Shown: piece after piece, positions 1 to 10,000 of the stretch | How positions within the stretch are numbered: position 1 is the first letter of the stretch | Layout of the letters: each line of letters begins with the position of its first letter | Origin: Terriglobia bacterium | GTDB taxonomy: Bacteria > Acidobacteriota > Terriglobia > Terriglobales > SCQP01 | Direction of reading: 5' to 3' | Length of the DNA stretch: 64,000 nucleotides | NCBI GenBank assembly: GCA_021323595.1 | Contig: JAJPKR010000014.1 | Coordinates: forward strand, 124,001-188,000 | Made by a program: the position numbers and the translations under genes | The notes under the pieces: model-generated | What the model was told of the DNA's origin: nothing | Databases searched by the model: none | Seen by the model: the letters and a program-made list of their open reading frames with translations, nothing else

Positions 1-1
1 C

Positions 2-856
2 TACCGCGATCCGCTGGTCTCGGCCAACCAGCTGACGGTGCTGATCTCGCAGTCGGGCGAGACTGCCGACACCTTGGCCGCCCAGCGGCAAGCACGCGAG
101 CAAGGCTCGCGCACGCTGGCCATCTGCAACGTCGTCGGCAGCATGCTGACGCGGGAGGCGAACGGCACGCTCTATACCCATGCCGGGCCCGAGATCGGCG
201 TGGCCTCGACGAAGGCCTTCACCGCGCAACTGACGGCGCTCCTGGTGCTGGCGCTCTATCTGGGGCGCGCACGCGGCGTGCTGTCTCCCGCGCAAGCGAC
301 GGCGCTCATGGAGGAGTGCGACCGGCTGCCCGGCAAGCTCGAAGCGCTGCTCAATCGAGATGACGACTACGAAGGGCTGGCGCGCCGCTTCCACCGCAGC
401 CGCGACTTTCTCTATCTGGGCCGCGGCATCCACTATCCCATCGCGCTCGAAGGCGCGCTCAAGCTCAAGGAAATTTCCTACATTCATGCCGAGGGCTATC
501 CCGCCGGCGAGATGAAGCACGGGCCCAACGCGCTGATCGACGAGAACCTGCCGGTCGTGGTCATCGCCACCCGCGAACCGGGCAGTTCCGCCTCCGAAGT
601 GCGCTACGAAAAGACCCTCAGCAACATGCGCGAGGTGCAAGCGCGCGAGGGCCAGGTCATCGCCATCGTCAACGACGGCGACCGCGAGGCGCGCGATGCC
701 GCCGATTACGCCATCGCCGTGCCGGGCGCGCCGGAGTTGCTGCTGCCCATTCTGGAAGTGGTGCCGCTGCAACTGCTTGCCTATCACATCGCCATCCGGC
801 GCGGCTGCGACGTGGACCAGCCGCGCAATCTCGCGAAGTCAGTCACGGTCGAGTAG
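2..856 (+). CDS. glmS: Glutamine--fructose-6-phosphate aminotransferase (isomerising), C-terminal part
   Basis: Makes glucosamine-6-phosphate from fructose-6-phosphate and glutamine, the entry step to amino sugars for peptidoglycan and lipid A; cytosolic. The frame is open from the left edge of the window, so the N-terminal glutaminase domain lies outside. What remains (about 284 residues) is the two SIS isomerase domains. Visible family motifs are [49 protein letters not shown] and the C-terminal [15 protein letters not shown]. It converges on the HPP gene with a 57-bp gap. The assignment is firm; only the 5' end is missing. Confidence 0.97.
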   Translation, partial: YRDPLVSANQLTVLISQSGETADTLAAQRQAREQGSRTLAICNVVGSMLTREANGTLYTHAGPEIGVASTKAFTAQLTALLVLALYLGRARGVLSPAQATALMEECDRLPGKLEALLNRDDDYEGLARRFHRSRDFLYLGRGIHYPIALEGALKLKEISYIHAEGYPAGEMKHGPNALIDENLPVVVIATREPGSSASEVRYEKTLSNMREVQAREGQVIAIVNDGDREARDAADYAIAVPGAPELLLPILEVVPLQLLAYHIAIRRGCDVDQPRNLAKSVTVE

Positions 857-913
857 GGTTCGGCGTTGGGCGGAGGGCGTTCGGCGCGCGCAACGCCGCG
901 CCGGAACCGGGGT

Positions 914-1570
914 CTAGCCGCCGCCGGAGCCGGCGCCGGCGGGCGGTTGGGGTTCGCGCGCCGCCCACAGCGGATAGTCGAGCCCGGCGAGGCGGTTCAT
1001 CGCGATCGCTTGCAGCGTCAGCGCCACCACCGCGACTTCGATCACCACCAGCGAGAGCGGCCGGACAACGATGCCCAGGGAAATGATCAGGGTCGTGGCG
1101 CCGGCGGGGGGATGCGCCGCCTTGAATAAGATCATCAGCGCGCCGGTGAGGCCCAACGAGAGGCCGGCCGCGACAATGCGCTCGTCGTTGATGCCGACGG
1201 CGGTGATCGAGGGCGCGTGGCTCAAACCCATGATGCGCAGCGCGAAATAGCCGCACAAGATGCCGATGGCGTGGCCATAGATCGTGTGCCGCGGGGAAGC
1301 GGTGGGCGACTGGGGCGTGAAGAAGAACAGGAAGGCGGTCGGGCCGAGCGAGGGAAAGACGAAAGGCGTGTGCGAGAGCATGCCCACCGCCGCCATGATG
1401 CAAATACTGACGAAGCCGTTGACGAAAACGAAGAGCGCCCATAACGGCCGCTCGGGAAAGCGCTCCAACAAATTGGCGAAGCGCAGCCGCCGCAAGAGGC
1501 CGCGAACGACGAGCGGATCGAGCAGGCGCAGGCGCTCCGGAGAGGAACGCGGCGGCTCCGGCTTGGTCAT
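914..1570 (-). CDS. HPP family membrane protein, candidate nitrite transporter
   Basis: A 218-residue integral membrane protein with an HPP domain. About four hydrophobic segments follow a charged N-terminus; the family signature is seen as FPSLGPTAFLFFF and HPPAGATTLI. Plant plastid and cyanobacterial HPP proteins have been reported to carry nitrite. It lies 33 bp downstream of the hemerythrin gene on the same strand, as the last gene of the nitrate reductase operon, and no NarK-type transporter is visible in the window. A role in moving nitrite out of the cell is therefore an inference from family plus position. The C-terminal tail is Pro/Gly-rich. Confidence 0.85.
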   Translation of the reverse strand: MTKPEPPRSSPERLRLLDPLVVRGLLRRLRFANLLERFPERPLWALFVFVNGFVSICIMAAVGMLSHTPFVFPSLGPTAFLFFFTPQSPTASPRHTIYGHAIGILCGYFALRIMGLSHAPSITAVGINDERIVAAGLSLGLTGALMILFKAAHPPAGATTLIISLGIVVRPLSLVVIEVAVVALTLQAIAMNRLAGLDYPLWAAREPQPPAGAGSGGG

Positions 1571-1603
1571 GACATTCCCGCCGGCACGGTCGGCGCCGCC
1601 TGC

Positions 1604-2143
1604 TCAGGCGGCGTTGAGTTGCGCCTCCAGCGCCACGGCGCGCGGGAACACGATGCCGTCTTCCAAGCCGGTGTGAACGGCGAGATCGCGATCGAAGGCG
1701 GCCAGGGCGGCGTAAAGCTCGCGCGCGCGCGCGCCGTCGGCGGCGGCCGGGGTGAAGCCGTTCGAGAGCTCCTTGAGGCGCGCGAGAAAGCGCTCGGCCT
1801 CGCGATGCTCCATGTCCATCATGCGGATCGGAGCGGCGATGCTGCCGAAGCTGAAGCGCGGCGCGGCGGCCTGGCCCGCCGCGGCCTGCTCCAATTGCCC
1901 GATCATCGGGAACAGCACCTGCTCCTCCTTGGCCATGTGCACGGTCAGGGCTTGCTGCACCTGCGTGAACAAGCCCTGCAATCGCAGGAGGGCGGCATCC
2001 TGGCCGCGGGCCGCCAGCTCGTCGGCGAAGAGGCCGGCCACCCGCGCCCCCTGCTCGCGGCAGAAGCGATGGTGGGTGTCGAGGATGTGGCGCATCAGCG
2101 CCGCCAGCGGCTGCTGCCGCCAATCGGTGACCGCTTCGGTCAT
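1604..2143 (-). CDS. Hemerythrin-domain di-iron protein (Ric/YtfE-like C-terminal domain)
   Basis: A 179-residue, probably cytosolic, four-helix protein expected to bind a di-iron centre. The His/Glu ligand pattern is visible: HILDTHH near the N-terminus, HMAKEEQVLFPMI in the middle, MEHREAER, and HTGLEDGIVFPRA near the C-terminus. It resembles the hemerythrin part of the Ric/YtfE iron-sulphur repair proteins but lacks their N-terminal ScdA (DUF542) domain. The start overlaps the stop of the cytochrome b gene by 4 bp (ATGA), so the two are translationally coupled. In a nitrate-respiring operon, NO or oxygen sensing, or repair of NO-damaged clusters, is the likely job (inference). Confidence 0.88.
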   Translation of the reverse strand: MTEAVTDWRQQPLAALMRHILDTHHRFCREQGARVAGLFADELAARGQDAALLRLQGLFTQVQQALTVHMAKEEQVLFPMIGQLEQAAAGQAAAPRFSFGSIAAPIRMMDMEHREAERFLARLKELSNGFTPAAADGARARELYAALAAFDRDLAVHTGLEDGIVFPRAVALEAQLNAA

Positions 2144-3702
2144 GGATGGTTTCCTCCCGGAGCCGCGCCGGCGGGCGCGGCGGTGGCCGGCGGCACGATG
2201 TGCCGCGATTCCAAGAACGCCAACAGCAGCGAGAGCTCATCCGGGGTCATGTTGCCGGTGTAGGAGGGCATGTTGGCGGCGCCGCTGAAGATGCGGGTCG
2301 TGATCTGATCGGCGGTGAGCCGGTCGCCCACGTCGCTCAGGTCGGGGCCGCGAATGCCGCCATAGCCGGAGATGCGGTGGCAATATTCGCAGCCTTTCTC
2401 GTAGTAAACACCCGCGCCGAGCGCCACCGGCCCATATTTCACGCCGACCACCGAAGCCGGCAGCGGGGCGGCGTCGAAGCGGGGCGACCACGGCGCCAGC
2501 GAGCCGAGGTGGGTGTAGAAGGCGATGGTCACGACGATGCCGGCGACGATGAACAGCGACCAGGGCCGGCGCAGCGGGCTGCGCTCGCCGCCGGGCGCCG
2601 CGAAGGGCAGCGCGACCAGCAAGACGATGAAGATGAGCGGCGCGAGGATGATGACGTAGTTCTCGATCCAGCGCGGCAAGACCGAGAGCAAGGCATAGTA
2701 CCAAAGCAAATACCAATCCGGCCGCGGCGACGCCCCGATGATGGTCGGATCGGGCGGGGCATTGACCGCGGGCGCGCCGATCATCACCGCCAGCGCGAAA
2801 ACGATCGCGATCACGATCACCCCGAAGACCGCGTCGCGCCAGGCGGCGTTGGGCCAAAACGGCTCGCCCTCGCGCGCCAGCAGCGCGTGATACCACTGGC
2901 GGTAGGTGCGGCGGTCCACCTTGCGTCCGGCTTGCGGCGGCTCGGAAATGCCGTGGTGCAGCACCAGATAGAGGTGGATGGCCAGGAACAAGAAGATCAG
3001 CGCCGGGATGAAGAAAACGTGCGCGGCGAAGAAGCGGCTGAGGGTCGCGCCGCCCGCGGTATCGCCGGCCAAGACGAAATGCCCGAACCAGTTGCCGATG
3101 AAGGGGGTGCGCCCGGCCTGCTCGGCGCCTACCACCGCCGACCAGAAGCCGTTCTGATCCCAGCGCAGCAATTGGCCGGTGAAGGCCATGCCCAGCGTCA
3201 GAAAGAGCAGCACGACGCCGGTCAGCCAGTTCAATTGCCGTGGGTATTTGTAGGACGCCATCAAGTAAACGCGAATGGCGTGAACGCCGACCAAGATCAC
3301 CATCGCCGAGGCGCCGAAATAGTGCAGCCCGCGCACGATCGCCCCCAGTTTGGTGCTGTCGATGAACTGGAGGGTCAAGTACGCCTGCCCGGAGGAGGGC
3401 ACATAGGCGCTGGCCAAGGCGATGCCGGTGACGATCTGGAGGAGAAAGACGAAGAGCGTGGCGCTGCCGAGCACGAAGAGCCACGCGGATTTGCGCGCCC
3501 GCGGCACGGGGTGGCGCAGGATCGGCCCGATCAAGCTGGAAAAGCCGGTGAGATCGTCCACCCAGTCGCGGCTGCGGCGCCAGATACGCGCGCCGAGGCC
3601 GGCGCGCGACGTCCGCGCGCGCCCTGCCGCGGCAGGGGCGGCCGGTTCCTCGGGAGCTACGTCGGCGCCGGGGGGAGGAGAGGCTGGTTGCGGTTCGTCC
3701 AT
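2140..3702 (-). CDS. Cytochrome b of a bc-type complex fused to a C-terminal cytochrome c domain
   Basis: A 520-residue membrane protein. The N-terminal two thirds is a cytochrome b/b6-like quinol oxidase core: the helix around VILVGVHAIRVY and the helix HVFFIPALIFLFLAIHLYL supply paired heme-ligand histidines, and PDWY stands where bc1/b6f complexes have PEWY. After further helices comes a class I cytochrome c domain with one heme motif, CEYCH (C438-H442), and a candidate Met ligand in ANMPSYT or TGNM. The gene starts 3 bp after the Rieske gene, so Rieske, cytochrome b and cytochrome c functions sit together. It would pass quinol electrons to periplasmic carriers. The N-terminus is Pro/Ala-rich and soluble. 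Confidence 0.93.
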   Translation of the reverse strand: MDEPQPASPPPGADVAPEEPAAPAAAGRARTSRAGLGARIWRRSRDWVDDLTGFSSLIGPILRHPVPRARKSAWLFVLGSATLFVFLLQIVTGIALASAYVPSSGQAYLTLQFIDSTKLGAIVRGLHYFGASAMVILVGVHAIRVYLMASYKYPRQLNWLTGVVLLFLTLGMAFTGQLLRWDQNGFWSAVVGAEQAGRTPFIGNWFGHFVLAGDTAGGATLSRFFAAHVFFIPALIFLFLAIHLYLVLHHGISEPPQAGRKVDRRTYRQWYHALLAREGEPFWPNAAWRDAVFGVIVIAIVFALAVMIGAPAVNAPPDPTIIGASPRPDWYLLWYYALLSVLPRWIENYVIILAPLIFIVLLVALPFAAPGGERSPLRRPWSLFIVAGIVVTIAFYTHLGSLAPWSPRFDAAPLPASVVGVKYGPVALGAGVYYEKGCEYCHRISGYGGIRGPDLSDVGDRLTADQITTRIFSGAANMPSYTGNMTPDELSLLLAFLESRHIVPPATAAPAGAAPGGNHP

Positions 3703-3705
3703 GGC

Positions 3706-4218
3706 TTAGGTGATCGGCAGCGGCGAAGTAAAGATCTCCACCTGCCCGTTCATCACGCGCACCGGATAGCGGGTGAGTGGCCGCGGCGGCGGACCGGAAG
3801 CCACGGTGCCGTCGGCGTAGAACACGCCGCCATGGCAGGGGCACATGAACAGATTGGCGCCGGGCAGCCAGCGCACCGGGCAGCCCAGGTGCGTGCAATC
3901 GACCGAGAAGGCGATGAACTCGGTTTCGCTGGAGCGGCGCAGCCAGGCCGCGGTGTTCGCGGTCACGCCCGCCCAGGGCAGCGGCGAGGGATCTTGAAAG
4001 GCGACCTTGGTGGTGCTGCCGACGCGAAAGTCGCCGACATTGCCCACGGCGCGCCAGACCTTGGTCGGGCGGCGCAGGCCCAGCAAGAAGCCGATGCTCG
4101 GCACCGCGACCAGCAGCGCGCCGATGGCCCCGGCGGCGATGCTGAGGCGCTCGAGGAACCGCCGCCGCGGCAAATCTTCCGCGGCGGCGCAGTCAGGGCA
4201 AGGTTCGTCAGGATTCAT
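3706..4218 (-). CDS. Rieske [2Fe-2S] iron-sulphur protein
   Basis: A 170-residue Rieske subunit of the adjacent bc-type complex. Cluster-binding boxes CTHLGC and CPCHGG are intact. A twin-arginine motif (RRRFLERLS) before a single hydrophobic helix indicates Tat export with retention of an N-terminal anchor, as usual for Rieske proteins. The reading frame continues upstream, but the ATG at 4218 overlaps the narI stop by 4 bp (ATGA) and gives the correct family N-terminus. It is placed between narI and cytochrome b, linking nitrate reductase and the bc module in one transcript. Confidence 0.95.
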   Translation of the reverse strand: MNPDEPCPDCAAAEDLPRRRFLERLSIAAGAIGALLVAVPSIGFLLGLRRPTKVWRAVGNVGDFRVGSTTKVAFQDPSPLPWAGVTANTAAWLRRSSETEFIAFSVDCTHLGCPVRWLPGANLFMCPCHGGVFYADGTVASGPPPRPLTRYPVRVMNGQVEIFTSPLPIT

Positions 4219-4928
4219 GCTCGACTCCGATTCGTTCCCGCCGCGGGCCGCGGCCGGTGCCACATCACGACTTGATACGGCCGCCAGAGATAGGGCAACG
4301 GGAATTTCACCAAATGCACCAAGCGGCTGAAGGGGAACAGCAAGATCACGATGAAGCCCACGACGAAATGCACTTGCACGAAGCCGGGCAGGAAGGCCAC
4401 CGTGCTGGCATCCGGGTGCAGGCGCGCCAGCGACCAGAACCAGGGCACCGCCGTCTTCAGGTACCACAGGCTGCCCCAGCGATTGAACAGGGAAAGGCCG
4501 AGGCCGGTGACCACCTGCAGCAGCAGGAAGAACAGCAAGAAGCCGTCCATGTAGGAGGTGGTCGCGCGGGGCAGCGAAAACGTCCGCCAGCGGCGGCCGA
4601 TCAGGATCAGCAAGCCGACCAACGCATACAGGGCCAGCGCCATGCCGGTGAACTCGAGCACCATCAGCCGGATGGGCCCGCCCAAGGCCCAGGCCGCCGC
4701 GCCCGGAAACAGGGCGGCCAGCAGGTGCGCCAGCAGGATCAACGTGATCCCGTAATGCCAGGACACGGAGCCCCAAAACAGCTTGCGGTTCTCCAGCAGC
4801 TGCGAGGACAGACTCGAATAGGTGAAGCGATGGCGGTAATAGCGGTAGATGCCGCCGCCGATCGCCAGCGCCAGATCGAGATAGGGCAGGGCCACGAACC
4901 AGAAGATGTCGATGTTCGGGATCAGCAT
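4215..4928 (-). CDS. narI: Respiratory nitrate reductase gamma subunit (cytochrome b)
   Basis: A 237-residue membrane subunit that anchors NarGH and oxidises quinol through two b hemes. Five hydrophobic segments are visible, with histidines in suitable helices (SWHYGITLILLAH near the start, VQVHFVVGFI near the end). The ATG at 4928, 13 bp after narJ, gives the family-typical short N-terminus (MLIPNIDIFWFVALPYL); the longer open frame upstream overlaps narJ and looks non-coding. It is followed without a gap by the Rieske gene. Confidence 0.95.
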   Translation of the reverse strand: MLIPNIDIFWFVALPYLDLALAIGGGIYRYYRHRFTYSSLSSQLLENRKLFWGSVSWHYGITLILLAHLLAALFPGAAAWALGGPIRLMVLEFTGMALALYALVGLLILIGRRWRTFSLPRATTSYMDGFLLFFLLLQVVTGLGLSLFNRWGSLWYLKTAVPWFWSLARLHPDASTVAFLPGFVQVHFVVGFIVILLFPFSRLVHLVKFPLPYLWRPYQVVMWHRPRPAAGTNRSRA

Positions 4929-4941
4929 CGTGCTTAGGTCC

Positions 4942-5496
4942 TCATCCCAGCACCGGCAAGAGATTCTCCGCCGGGCGCGGGACGGGCGCGCCCGGGGGCG
5001 GCAGCGCGGCGGCAATGGCGCGCGCCAGATGACGATAGGGATGATGCGCCGCTTCCAGCCGCTCGCCGAGCCGGGCTACGGCGGGCGCCAGGCAATCCTC
5101 GGCCAACTCCCGCATTTCCGGCGTGTCTTCGCCCCGCGCGAGAAAGCGCAGCAGCAGGCAAGCGTGGTCGGGCAGTTCGCGGTTCTCGGGCTCGAAAGCG
5201 CGGGCCGCGAACATCTCTTTCAACCGCACCAGCAACAGGCTGCGCGCGTAGTCTTCGCCGAAGACGTGGTGGCCGGCGTTCAGGCTCAGATCCGGCTGCA
5301 GATCGAAGGCCGCCGTGTAGAGCTCCTGCAGGCGGCCCAGCGGCAGGTCCGCGACGGCGGCAACGAAGGCGGCGAGCTCGCTGCCTGGGGCGGCCGCCGC
5401 GCGGCAGGCGGCCAGGACCGCCGGCCAGTTCGCGCCCGGGTAGTCGAGCGCATCGGCCATGAGCGAGAGCTGCGCTGCCGGCATCGCGAACGCCAC
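4942..5496 (-). CDS. narJ: Nitrate reductase molybdenum-cofactor assembly chaperone
   Basis: A roughly 184-residue cytosolic chaperone of the NarJ/NarW (TorD-like) class, needed to load molybdopterin into NarG; not part of the final enzyme. Helical, with the family-like stretch PLGRLQELYTAAFDL and a conserved DLSLNAGHHVFGED region. Two starts are possible: GTG at 5496, one base after the narH stop and preceded by GAGG at 8 nt, or ATG at 5484. The GTG is preferred for its ribosome-binding spacing. The longer open frame upstream lies inside narH and is not used. Confidence 0.9.
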   Translation of the reverse strand: MAFAMPAAQLSLMADALDYPGANWPAVLAACRAAAAPGSELAAFVAAVADLPLGRLQELYTAAFDLQPDLSLNAGHHVFGEDYARSLLLVRLKEMFAARAFEPENRELPDHACLLLRFLARGEDTPEMRELAEDCLAPAVARLGERLEAAHHPYRHLARAIAAALPPPGAPVPRPAENLLPVLG

Positions 5497-5497
5497 G

Positions 5498-6985
5498 CTA
5501 GAGTCCTCGCTCCGGCCAGCGCAAGAAGCCGGCGCCGGCCGCCTCTTGGAATAACTGCGGATCGCCGGTGGCCTCGATCGCTTCCTCGCGCAGGAAGGTG
5601 GGAATGACGTAGCGCTCTTCGGCGGTCGCCAGCGCGGTGAGCCGGTAGATCGCCTGCAATTCCTCATGGGTCGTCTCCGCGTCCGCCAGCGCCCGCGCCA
5701 CTTGCTCGGGCGGCACATCGCCGACGGTCTCCGCGCGCAGGCAGAGGCGCCCGGCCATCAGCTTGCGGTAAACCTTCACGATCGTCTCTTCGTCGCCGGC
5801 GGTGAACATGCTGGCGAGAAAGCTCATCGGAATGCGGATGCTCTCCAGGCTGGGGAAGAAATCGCTCGACAGCTCGTAGCTGTTGTTGGACATCGTCGCC
5901 AGCACCGGCAGCAGCGGCGGCACGTAGAACAGCATCGGCAAGGTGCGCCACTCGGGATGCAGCGGCAGCGCCAGCTTCCAGACTTTGACGTATTGATAGA
6001 CGGGCGAGTGCTGGCAGGCCTCCAGCACCTTGTCGTCGATGCCGGCCGCGCGCGCCTCGCGCAAGACCTCCGGGTCGTGCGGATCGAGCAGCAGCTCGCG
6101 CTGCGCCTCGACCAGCTCGGCATCGGGACGGCTGGCGGCGGCGTGAATGCGATCGGCGTCGTACAGCACCATGCCGAGATAGCGGATGCGGCCGGGGCAC
6201 GTGTGAAAGCACGCCGGCGCCTGCCCGCTCTCCAGGCGCGGGTAACAGAGAATGCACTTCTCGGCCTTGCCGGTGGACCAATTGAAATAGACCTTCTTGT
6301 ACGGACAGCCGGAGACGCACATGCGCCAGCCCTGGCATTTTTCCTGGCTGACGAGCACGATGCCGTCTTCGCCGCGCTTGTAGATCGCGCCGCTGGGGCA
6401 GGCGGCCACGCAGCTCGGGTTGAGGCAGTGGTTGCAGATCCGCGGCAGATAGAAGAACACCAACTGCTGCAGGCCGAAGAAGTCGCGGCGCTCCTCCTCG
6501 CTCAGCTTCTGCAGGTTGGGATCGTTGGCGGCGTAGATCTCCGAGCCGCTCAGGTCGTCATCCCAATTCGGACCGGCCTCGATCTCCATGTCGCGGCCGG
6601 TGATCATCGAGACCGGCCGCGCCACCGGCTGGTCGTCGCCTTGGGGGGCGTTGATCAGGTCGCCGTACCGGTAAGTCCAGGGCTCGTAATAGTCGTCGAG
6701 GGTGGGCAGGCGCGGATTGAAGCTGATGTTCACCAACTCGCTGGGGCGGCTGCCCAGGCGCAGCTTCAGCGTGCCCTGCTTCAGCTCCCAACCGCCGCGA
6801 TATTGCTCCTGATCTTCGTAGCGCGTGGGGTAGCCGGTGCCGGGCTTGGTCTCGACGTTGTTCCACCACATGTATTCGGTGCCCGGCCGGTCGGTCCAGA
6901 TGTTCTTGCAGGCCAGACTGCAGGTGTGGCAGCCGATGCACTTATCCAGGTGAAACACCATCGACATTTGCGCGCGGACGTTCAT
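5498..6985 (-). CDS. narH: Respiratory nitrate reductase beta subunit
   Basis: A 495-residue iron-sulphur electron-transfer subunit that links NarI hemes to NarG. Four cysteine groups are visible: CIGCHTCSLACKN at the N-terminus, CNHCLNPSCVAACP, CQGWRMCVSGCP (a Trp replaces one Cys, as in the [3Fe-4S] centre of NarH) and CILCYPR followed by CFHTCPGRIRYLG. It starts 25 bp after narG. No signal peptide is seen, consistent with a cytoplasm-facing enzyme. Confidence 0.97.
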   Translation of the reverse strand: MNVRAQMSMVFHLDKCIGCHTCSLACKNIWTDRPGTEYMWWNNVETKPGTGYPTRYEDQEQYRGGWELKQGTLKLRLGSRPSELVNISFNPRLPTLDDYYEPWTYRYGDLINAPQGDDQPVARPVSMITGRDMEIEAGPNWDDDLSGSEIYAANDPNLQKLSEEERRDFFGLQQLVFFYLPRICNHCLNPSCVAACPSGAIYKRGEDGIVLVSQEKCQGWRMCVSGCPYKKVYFNWSTGKAEKCILCYPRLESGQAPACFHTCPGRIRYLGMVLYDADRIHAAASRPDAELVEAQRELLLDPHDPEVLREARAAGIDDKVLEACQHSPVYQYVKVWKLALPLHPEWRTLPMLFYVPPLLPVLATMSNNSYELSSDFFPSLESIRIPMSFLASMFTAGDEETIVKVYRKLMAGRLCLRAETVGDVPPEQVARALADAETTHEELQAIYRLTALATAEERYVIPTFLREEAIEATGDPQLFQEAAGAGFLRWPERGL

Positions 6986-7010
6986 CGCATGCCTTCCTCT
7001 GCCGTCCTGT

Positions 7011-10000
7011 TCATTCCCATTGCGGCGCCCCGGGCAATTTGCGCACCACCACGTAGGTGTCGCGATCGGTGGCCGGCGGGCCGTAGTCGTTGAAGCGATA
7101 AGTGAATTGCGCGTAGCCGCCGGCCATCAGCACCGGCTTGAGGCGCAGACGCGTCAGGCTGTTGGTCCCGCCCGGGCGGCGGTTGCCGCGCCGCGGGGAC
7201 TTGGGGAAGGAGATCGTGCGTTCCGGGGCGTGATAGAAGATGCACAAGCCGCGCGGAACGCGGGCGCTGACCACCGCGCGCGTCACCACGACGCCGTTGT
7301 CGTTGTAGGCCTCGACCCATTCGTTATCCAAGACGCCGATCGCGGCGGCGTCCTGATCGTTGAGCCAGAAGGGCTCGACGCCGCGGGAAAGCGTGAGCAT
7401 GCGCAGGTCGTCGTAATAGGTGCTGTGGATGTGCCACTTGCCGTGCGGTGTGAGGTAGGCGAGGGTGATGCCTTCGCTGGCGTCGGTGACCTCCAGGTTG
7501 CGGCTGTCGGCGAGGCTGATGGGCGGCTTGAAGGTGGGCAGCGATTCGCCGAAGGCGCGGTAGGCTTCGTGATCGAGATAGAGGTGCTGGCGGCCGCTGA
7601 GCGTGCGCCAGGGCACGAGCCGTTCGATGTTTTGCGCGTACGCGGTGTAAGCGCGGCCGTTATTCAAGATGCCCGACCAGCAGGGGCTGGTGAGGATACG
7701 GCGCGGCTGCTGCACCAGCGCCTCAAAGTCGTAGCACACGCCGCGGTAGGGCTCGGCCAAGTCCGCGAGTTTCTGGCCGGTCTGCCGCTCCCGCTGCAGG
7801 AACCCGCGATAGGCGAGTTCGCCATTCGACTCGGGGGCGAAGTGCAGGATCACGTTGGCGGCCATGACCGGATCCACCAAGGAGGGGTATAGCCGGCCAT
7901 TCCATTCATAGGTCGGGGCCGAGCGGGTGTAAGCGTCGTAGAGGTCGGCCACTTCCATCAGCACGTCGCGGTCTTCCACGCCGTGGTCGCGCATGCCGCG
8001 GCCGAGAGCGGAGAACTGATGGTGGATGTTGGCGTAGTCGCGCGTAACCACGGCCAGGTGCGGCATGGTGAGGCCGGGGACCGGCTCGCACTCGCCGCGC
8101 GCCCAGTCCCGCACCTGCGGCTGCGCCACTTCGTCGCGGGTGTCGTGCTGGAGCGGGGTTGCGACGAGGTCGCGGAAGGGAGCGGGGAAGTGCGCCGGCG
8201 CCAGCGCCGCGATCTTCTCCGCCAGCAGGCGGAAGATTTCCCAGTCGGTCTTCGACTCCCAGCAGGGCGGCACCGCCTGGCCGAGGGGATGCAGGTAGGA
8301 GTGGAGATCGGTGGTGTTGAGATCGTTCTTCTCGTACCAGCTTGCCGACGGCAAGATCACGTCCGAGTACAAGGCCGACGTGTCCATCCGGAAGTTGAGG
8401 TCCACGACCAGGTCCATCTTGCCGGTCGGGGCCGGCTCCCGCCAGACCACGTCGTCCACCGCGCCGGCCCCGGCCTCCCGGCCGATGGCGTTGTCATGCG
8501 TGCCCAGATAGTGGCGCAGAAAGTACTCGTGACCTTTGGCGCTGGTGTGCAGCGCGTTGGCGCGCCAAATGAACCAGAGCCGCGGCCAGTTCTCCGGTGC
8601 GTCGGGGTCCTCGACGGCAAAACGCAGCTTGCCGTGGCGCAACTGGTCCACGGTCCATTGGACGACTTCGGCGTCGCTGCGCGCGCCCTCGCGCTCGGCC
8701 TCGGCCACAACCTCCGCCGGATTGCGGTTGAACTGGGGATAGAAGGGCAGCCACCCCATACGCACCGCCGCCGCTTGCAGATCGGCGATGTGGCGCTTGG
8801 CGAAACGGCCCGGGGCCGGCGCGCCGCCGGGAAAGCCGCTCTCGTAGCGCCACTGGTCGCTGTGCATGTAGTGGAACGAAGGGCTGTTTTGCAGCCGCGG
8901 GGGGCGCGTCCAATCGAGCGCCATCGCCAGCGTCACCCAGGAGGCGGTCGGCACCAGCTTTTCTTGCCCGGTGTAATGGTTGAGCCCGCCGCCGTTGACG
9001 CCGATGCAGCCGCACAGCATCAGCGCCGTGATTCCGGTGCGGTAGTGCAAGTTGGCGTGATACCAGTGATTGGTGCCGGAGCCGACGATGATGGTGCACT
9101 TGCCATGGGTGCGCTCCGCCGTGGTGGCGAACTCGCGCGCCAGTTGCACGACGGTGTTGCGGCCGACCCCGGTGAAGCGCTCTTGCCAGGCGGGGGTATT
9201 GGGCGTGTCCGCGTCGTCATAGGCGACGGGCGTGTCGCCCGCCAAACCGCGATGGACGGCGTACTGCGCCATCAGCAGATCGAAGACGGTGGTGACCGCT
9301 TTTTTGCCCGCGCTCGTCTCCACGTAGCGCGCCGGCACCGGCCGCCGGTACTCGCGCCCGGTGCCGTGCTCGGTGAAGCGCACCATCAACGCCGCCTCCT
9401 GCCGGCCGAGCAGGGTGAGGCAGGGCTGGATGGCGGCGCCGGTGACGCCGTCCTTCGATTCCAGGTTCCATTGCCCGGGCTGCTTCTGCCAGCGAAAACC
9501 GACGGCGCCTTGCGGCACGCGCGGCTGGTTGGTGGCCTCGTCCAGCACCGCCAGCTTCCACTCGCCGAGTTCGAGCTTCTCCTGGCCGGGCAGGGCCGCC
9601 GCCCGCAAGAACGCGCCCGGCACGTAGTCGCCGCCGGCCGGCTCCAGCTCGACCAGAAACGGCGCGTCGGAGAAGCGGCGCAGATAGTCGCGAAAATACG
9701 GAACCTCGCGCGCGGCGTGAAATTCCTTAAGGATGACGTGATTGACCGCCATCCACATCGCCGCATCCATGCCCGCGTTCGCCGGAATCCACCAATCGGC
9801 GAACTTCGAGACTTGGCTGAAATCGGGGGACAGCACCACCAGCTTGGCGCCGTGGTGGCGGGCTTCGGCGACGAAATGGACGTCCGGCGTGCGCGTCATC
9901 GAGAGATTGCTGCCCTCGACGACGATGTACTTGCTATTGAACCAGTCCGCGCTCTCCGCCACGTCGGTTTTCTCGCCCCAGGTCTCGGGCGAAGCCGGGG

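Noticed and set aside
857-913. Hairpin between glmS and the HPP gene as a bidirectional terminator
   Set aside because: GGTTC/GAACC ends can pair, but the stem is interrupted and no U tract is present on either strand; too weak to call.
2146-4275. 709-codon plus-strand open frame opposite cytochrome b and Rieske
   Set aside because: Same GC-driven antisense artefact; the minus-strand genes have full motifs and tight operon junctions.
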